Part shown: in pieces, positions 62,764 to 64,000 of the stretch
Numbering within the stretch: the first letter of the stretch is position 1
How the letters are laid out: each line of letters opens with the position of its first letter
Assembly: GCA_963738345.1 (NCBI GenBank)
Contig: CAVTWI010000002.1
Span: forward strand, 2,480,001-2,544,000
Source of the DNA: Bog-159 sp963738345
GTDB lineage: Bacteria; Acidobacteriota; Terriglobia; Bryobacterales; Bryobacteraceae
Reading direction: 5' to 3'
DNA: 64,000 nt
Program-made: the position numbers and the translations under genes
The notes under the pieces: model-generated
What the model saw: the letters and a program-made list of their open reading frames with translations, nothing else
What the model was told of the DNA's origin: nothing
Database searches by the model: none

Positions 62764-64000
62764 ATGACTATGGCGCGAAAAACCGGAAGGATTAGTGTGG
62801 CTGCCGCCGCCCTGCTGTTATGGGTGATGGTAGCCGCCTTTCCGGTGCGAGGGGCGGACAATTCGGCCTGCACAGCATGCCACGACGATCAGGGCGCCAA
62901 GTTAGTGAAGAGCGCACATAGCGCGGTGGCATGCGCATCCTGCCACGTGCAGCATGACGAATATCCGCATCCCGCGAACGTGCCGAAACCGGTCTGCAGC
63001 CAGTGCCACCAGGGGCAGCAGGCGGATTACGACCGAGGGGTACACGGCCAGGCCACCAAGAGCGGCAATAGTTCGGCGCCGGATTGCGGCGTGTGTCACG
63101 GTGCCGCGCATGAGTTGCTTCGGCCCAAAGCCGCGGAATTTCGAGAGAAAGTGCCCGATACCTGCGGTATGTGCCACAGCGAGGTAGCGGATCAGTTTCG
63201 CGCCAGCGTTCACGGTCAAGCGCTGGCTAAAGGCATTACGCAAGCGCCCATCTGCACCGACTGTCACGGTGAACATGCCATTCTGGTACCGAGCAACAGA
63301 GCTTCATCGGTCAACGCGGGAAATATACGGGATACGTGCGGGAACTGCCACGGCAATGTCCGGCTATCCAGGCGCTTCGGACTTCCCGCGGACCGCGTAG
63401 TCAGTTTCGACGCCTCGTTTCATGGACTGGCGGCAAAAGAAGGTAACGAAACAGTAGCTAATTGCGCCAGTTGTCACGGAGTCCACAACATTCTGGCATC
63501 CTCCGATCCGCGCTCGATGGTTAACCCGAAAAATCTGGCGGCGACTTGCGGTAAATGCCACCAGGGAGCCGGCAAGCGTTTTGCGATCAGCCAGGTCCAC
63601 GTCGCCGAAGGCCAACGGGAAGCCCCGGCCATGCGGGCGGTAAGACAGTTCTACCTGCTGATGATCCCGGTAACCATCGGCCTGATGCTGCTGCACAATG
63701 GCGGCGACTGGTTCCGCAAACTGTTACGGATGCGTGGCAACGGGGGCTCGCCTCGGCGCCGGGGTGGTGACGATCTGCCCGGCCGTCCGCACGTGCGCAT
63801 GCTGCCGTTCGAACGTGTGGAGCACGCGTTACTGGTGATTTCTTTTATTACCCTGGCGTGGACCGGTTTCGCCTTGAAGTACTCGGACCAATGGTGGGCA
63901 CGGCCGTCGCTCTTGGGTGGCGGGAACGTGCGCAGCATCGTACACCGGATCGCGGCGCTGGTCTTTGTGGCTGTCGCACTGGTGCACTTGATTTCGCTGA
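62764..64000 (+). CDS. Nonahaem cytochrome c / cytochrome b fusion (CbcL-like), 3'-truncated by window
   Basis: The frame is open to the window end (about 412 residues visible). After a signal peptide come nine CxxCH motifs: CTACH, CASCH, CSQCH, CGVCH, CGMCH, CTDCH, CGNCH, CASCH and CGKCH (about residues 36-262). Hydrophobic helices follow (LLMIPVTIGLMLLHNGGDWF), then EHALLVISFITLAWTGFALK with a histidine of the b-type and HRIAALVFVAVALVHLISL. Nine c-haems followed by a HydC/FdnI-like diheme domain is the layout of Geobacter CbcL, an inner-membrane quinol oxidase for extracellular electron transfer. A second ATG lies six bases inside. Confidence 0.85.
   Translation, partial: MTMARKTGRISVAAAALLLWVMVAAFPVRGADNSACTACHDDQGAKLVKSAHSAVACASCHVQHDEYPHPANVPKPVCSQCHQGQQADYDRGVHGQATKSGNSSAPDCGVCHGAAHELLRPKAAEFREKVPDTCGMCHSEVADQFRASVHGQALAKGITQAPICTDCHGEHAILVPSNRASSVNAGNIRDTCGNCHGNVRLSRRFGLPADRVVSFDASFHGLAAKEGNETVANCASCHGVHNILASSDPRSMVNPKNLAATCGKCHQGAGKRFAISQVHVAEGQREAPAMRAVRQFYLLMIPVTIGLMLLHNGGDWFRKLLRMRGNGGSPRRRGGDDLPGRPHVRMLPFERVEHALLVISFITLAWTGFALKYSDQWWARPSLLGGGNVRSIVHRIAALVFVAVALVHLISL

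Overview
The window looks like a chromosomal segment of an acidobacterium of the Bryobacterales/Solibacter type. The evidence is two PadR-plus-giant-permease pairs (the acidobacterial duplicated orphan permease architecture), a secreted CHRD-like protein ending in the C-terminal domain typical of Solibacter secreted proteins, FG-GAP and kelch/ASH secreted proteins, multihaem cytochromes and GC-rich codon use. The family assignments come from motif reading only; no database search was possible.

Layout. (1) Bases 1-14389, plus strand: a tightly packed exopolysaccharide operon. It holds a BY-kinase C-terminus cut by the window edge, a Wzx-like flippase, a CgeB-like glycosyltransferase, a Wzy-like polymerase, three GT4-type glycosyltransferases, a WcaF-like acetyltransferase, a GDP-mannose 3,5-epimerase-like enzyme, a WbaP-type phosphoglycosyl transferase, a TPR protein and an O-antigen-ligase-type protein. 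A secreted beta-helix protein follows. (2) 16.9-21.1 kb, minus strand: a small membrane protein, a GH97 glycosidase and an acyl-CoA synthetase. (3) 21-33.6 kb: a degraded accessory stretch. It contains the tail of a formylglycine-generating-enzyme-like gene, a truncated Rhs core with a displaced HYD1-like toxin tip and HEAT-like neighbour, an SseB-C-domain protein, a truncated sulfatase, an FG-GAP protein, a gene interrupted by an in-frame TAG, and a PadR/permease pair with a frameshift. (4) 33.7-53.2 kb: a kelch/ASH protein, an OPT transporter (frameshifted), YqeY, a response regulator, an uncharacterised membrane redox operon (39-41.9 kb), an amidohydrolase/hexahaem cytochrome/VOC operon (42-45.4 kb), a TonB-domain protein, an esterase, a second PadR/permease pair, a secreted inhibitory-type serpin and a DinB protein. 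(5) 53.2-64 kb: glycogen phosphorylase, a YXWGXW-type secreted protein, a CHRD-like secreted protein, glycerol kinase, and a sigma-54 enhancer-binding protein divergent from a cytochrome operon. That operon ends in a nonahaem c / b-type cytochrome fusion resembling Geobacter CbcL and is cut by the window edge.

The most interesting unit is the last one. The activator gene (61134 downwards) faces a cytochrome operon preceded by a well-spaced -24/-12 promoter (61287-61303) and a 24-bp palindrome (61253-61276). A second -24/-12 promoter lies before the YXWGXW gene (56002-56018). Together they suggest a sigma-54-controlled respiratory or extracellular electron transfer module.

A caution: between about 24 and 60 kb at least six conserved genes carry single-base frameshifts or a nonsense codon, several at short homopolymers. 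The first 20 kb show none. Whether this is genuine decay or sequence error cannot be decided from the sequence alone.
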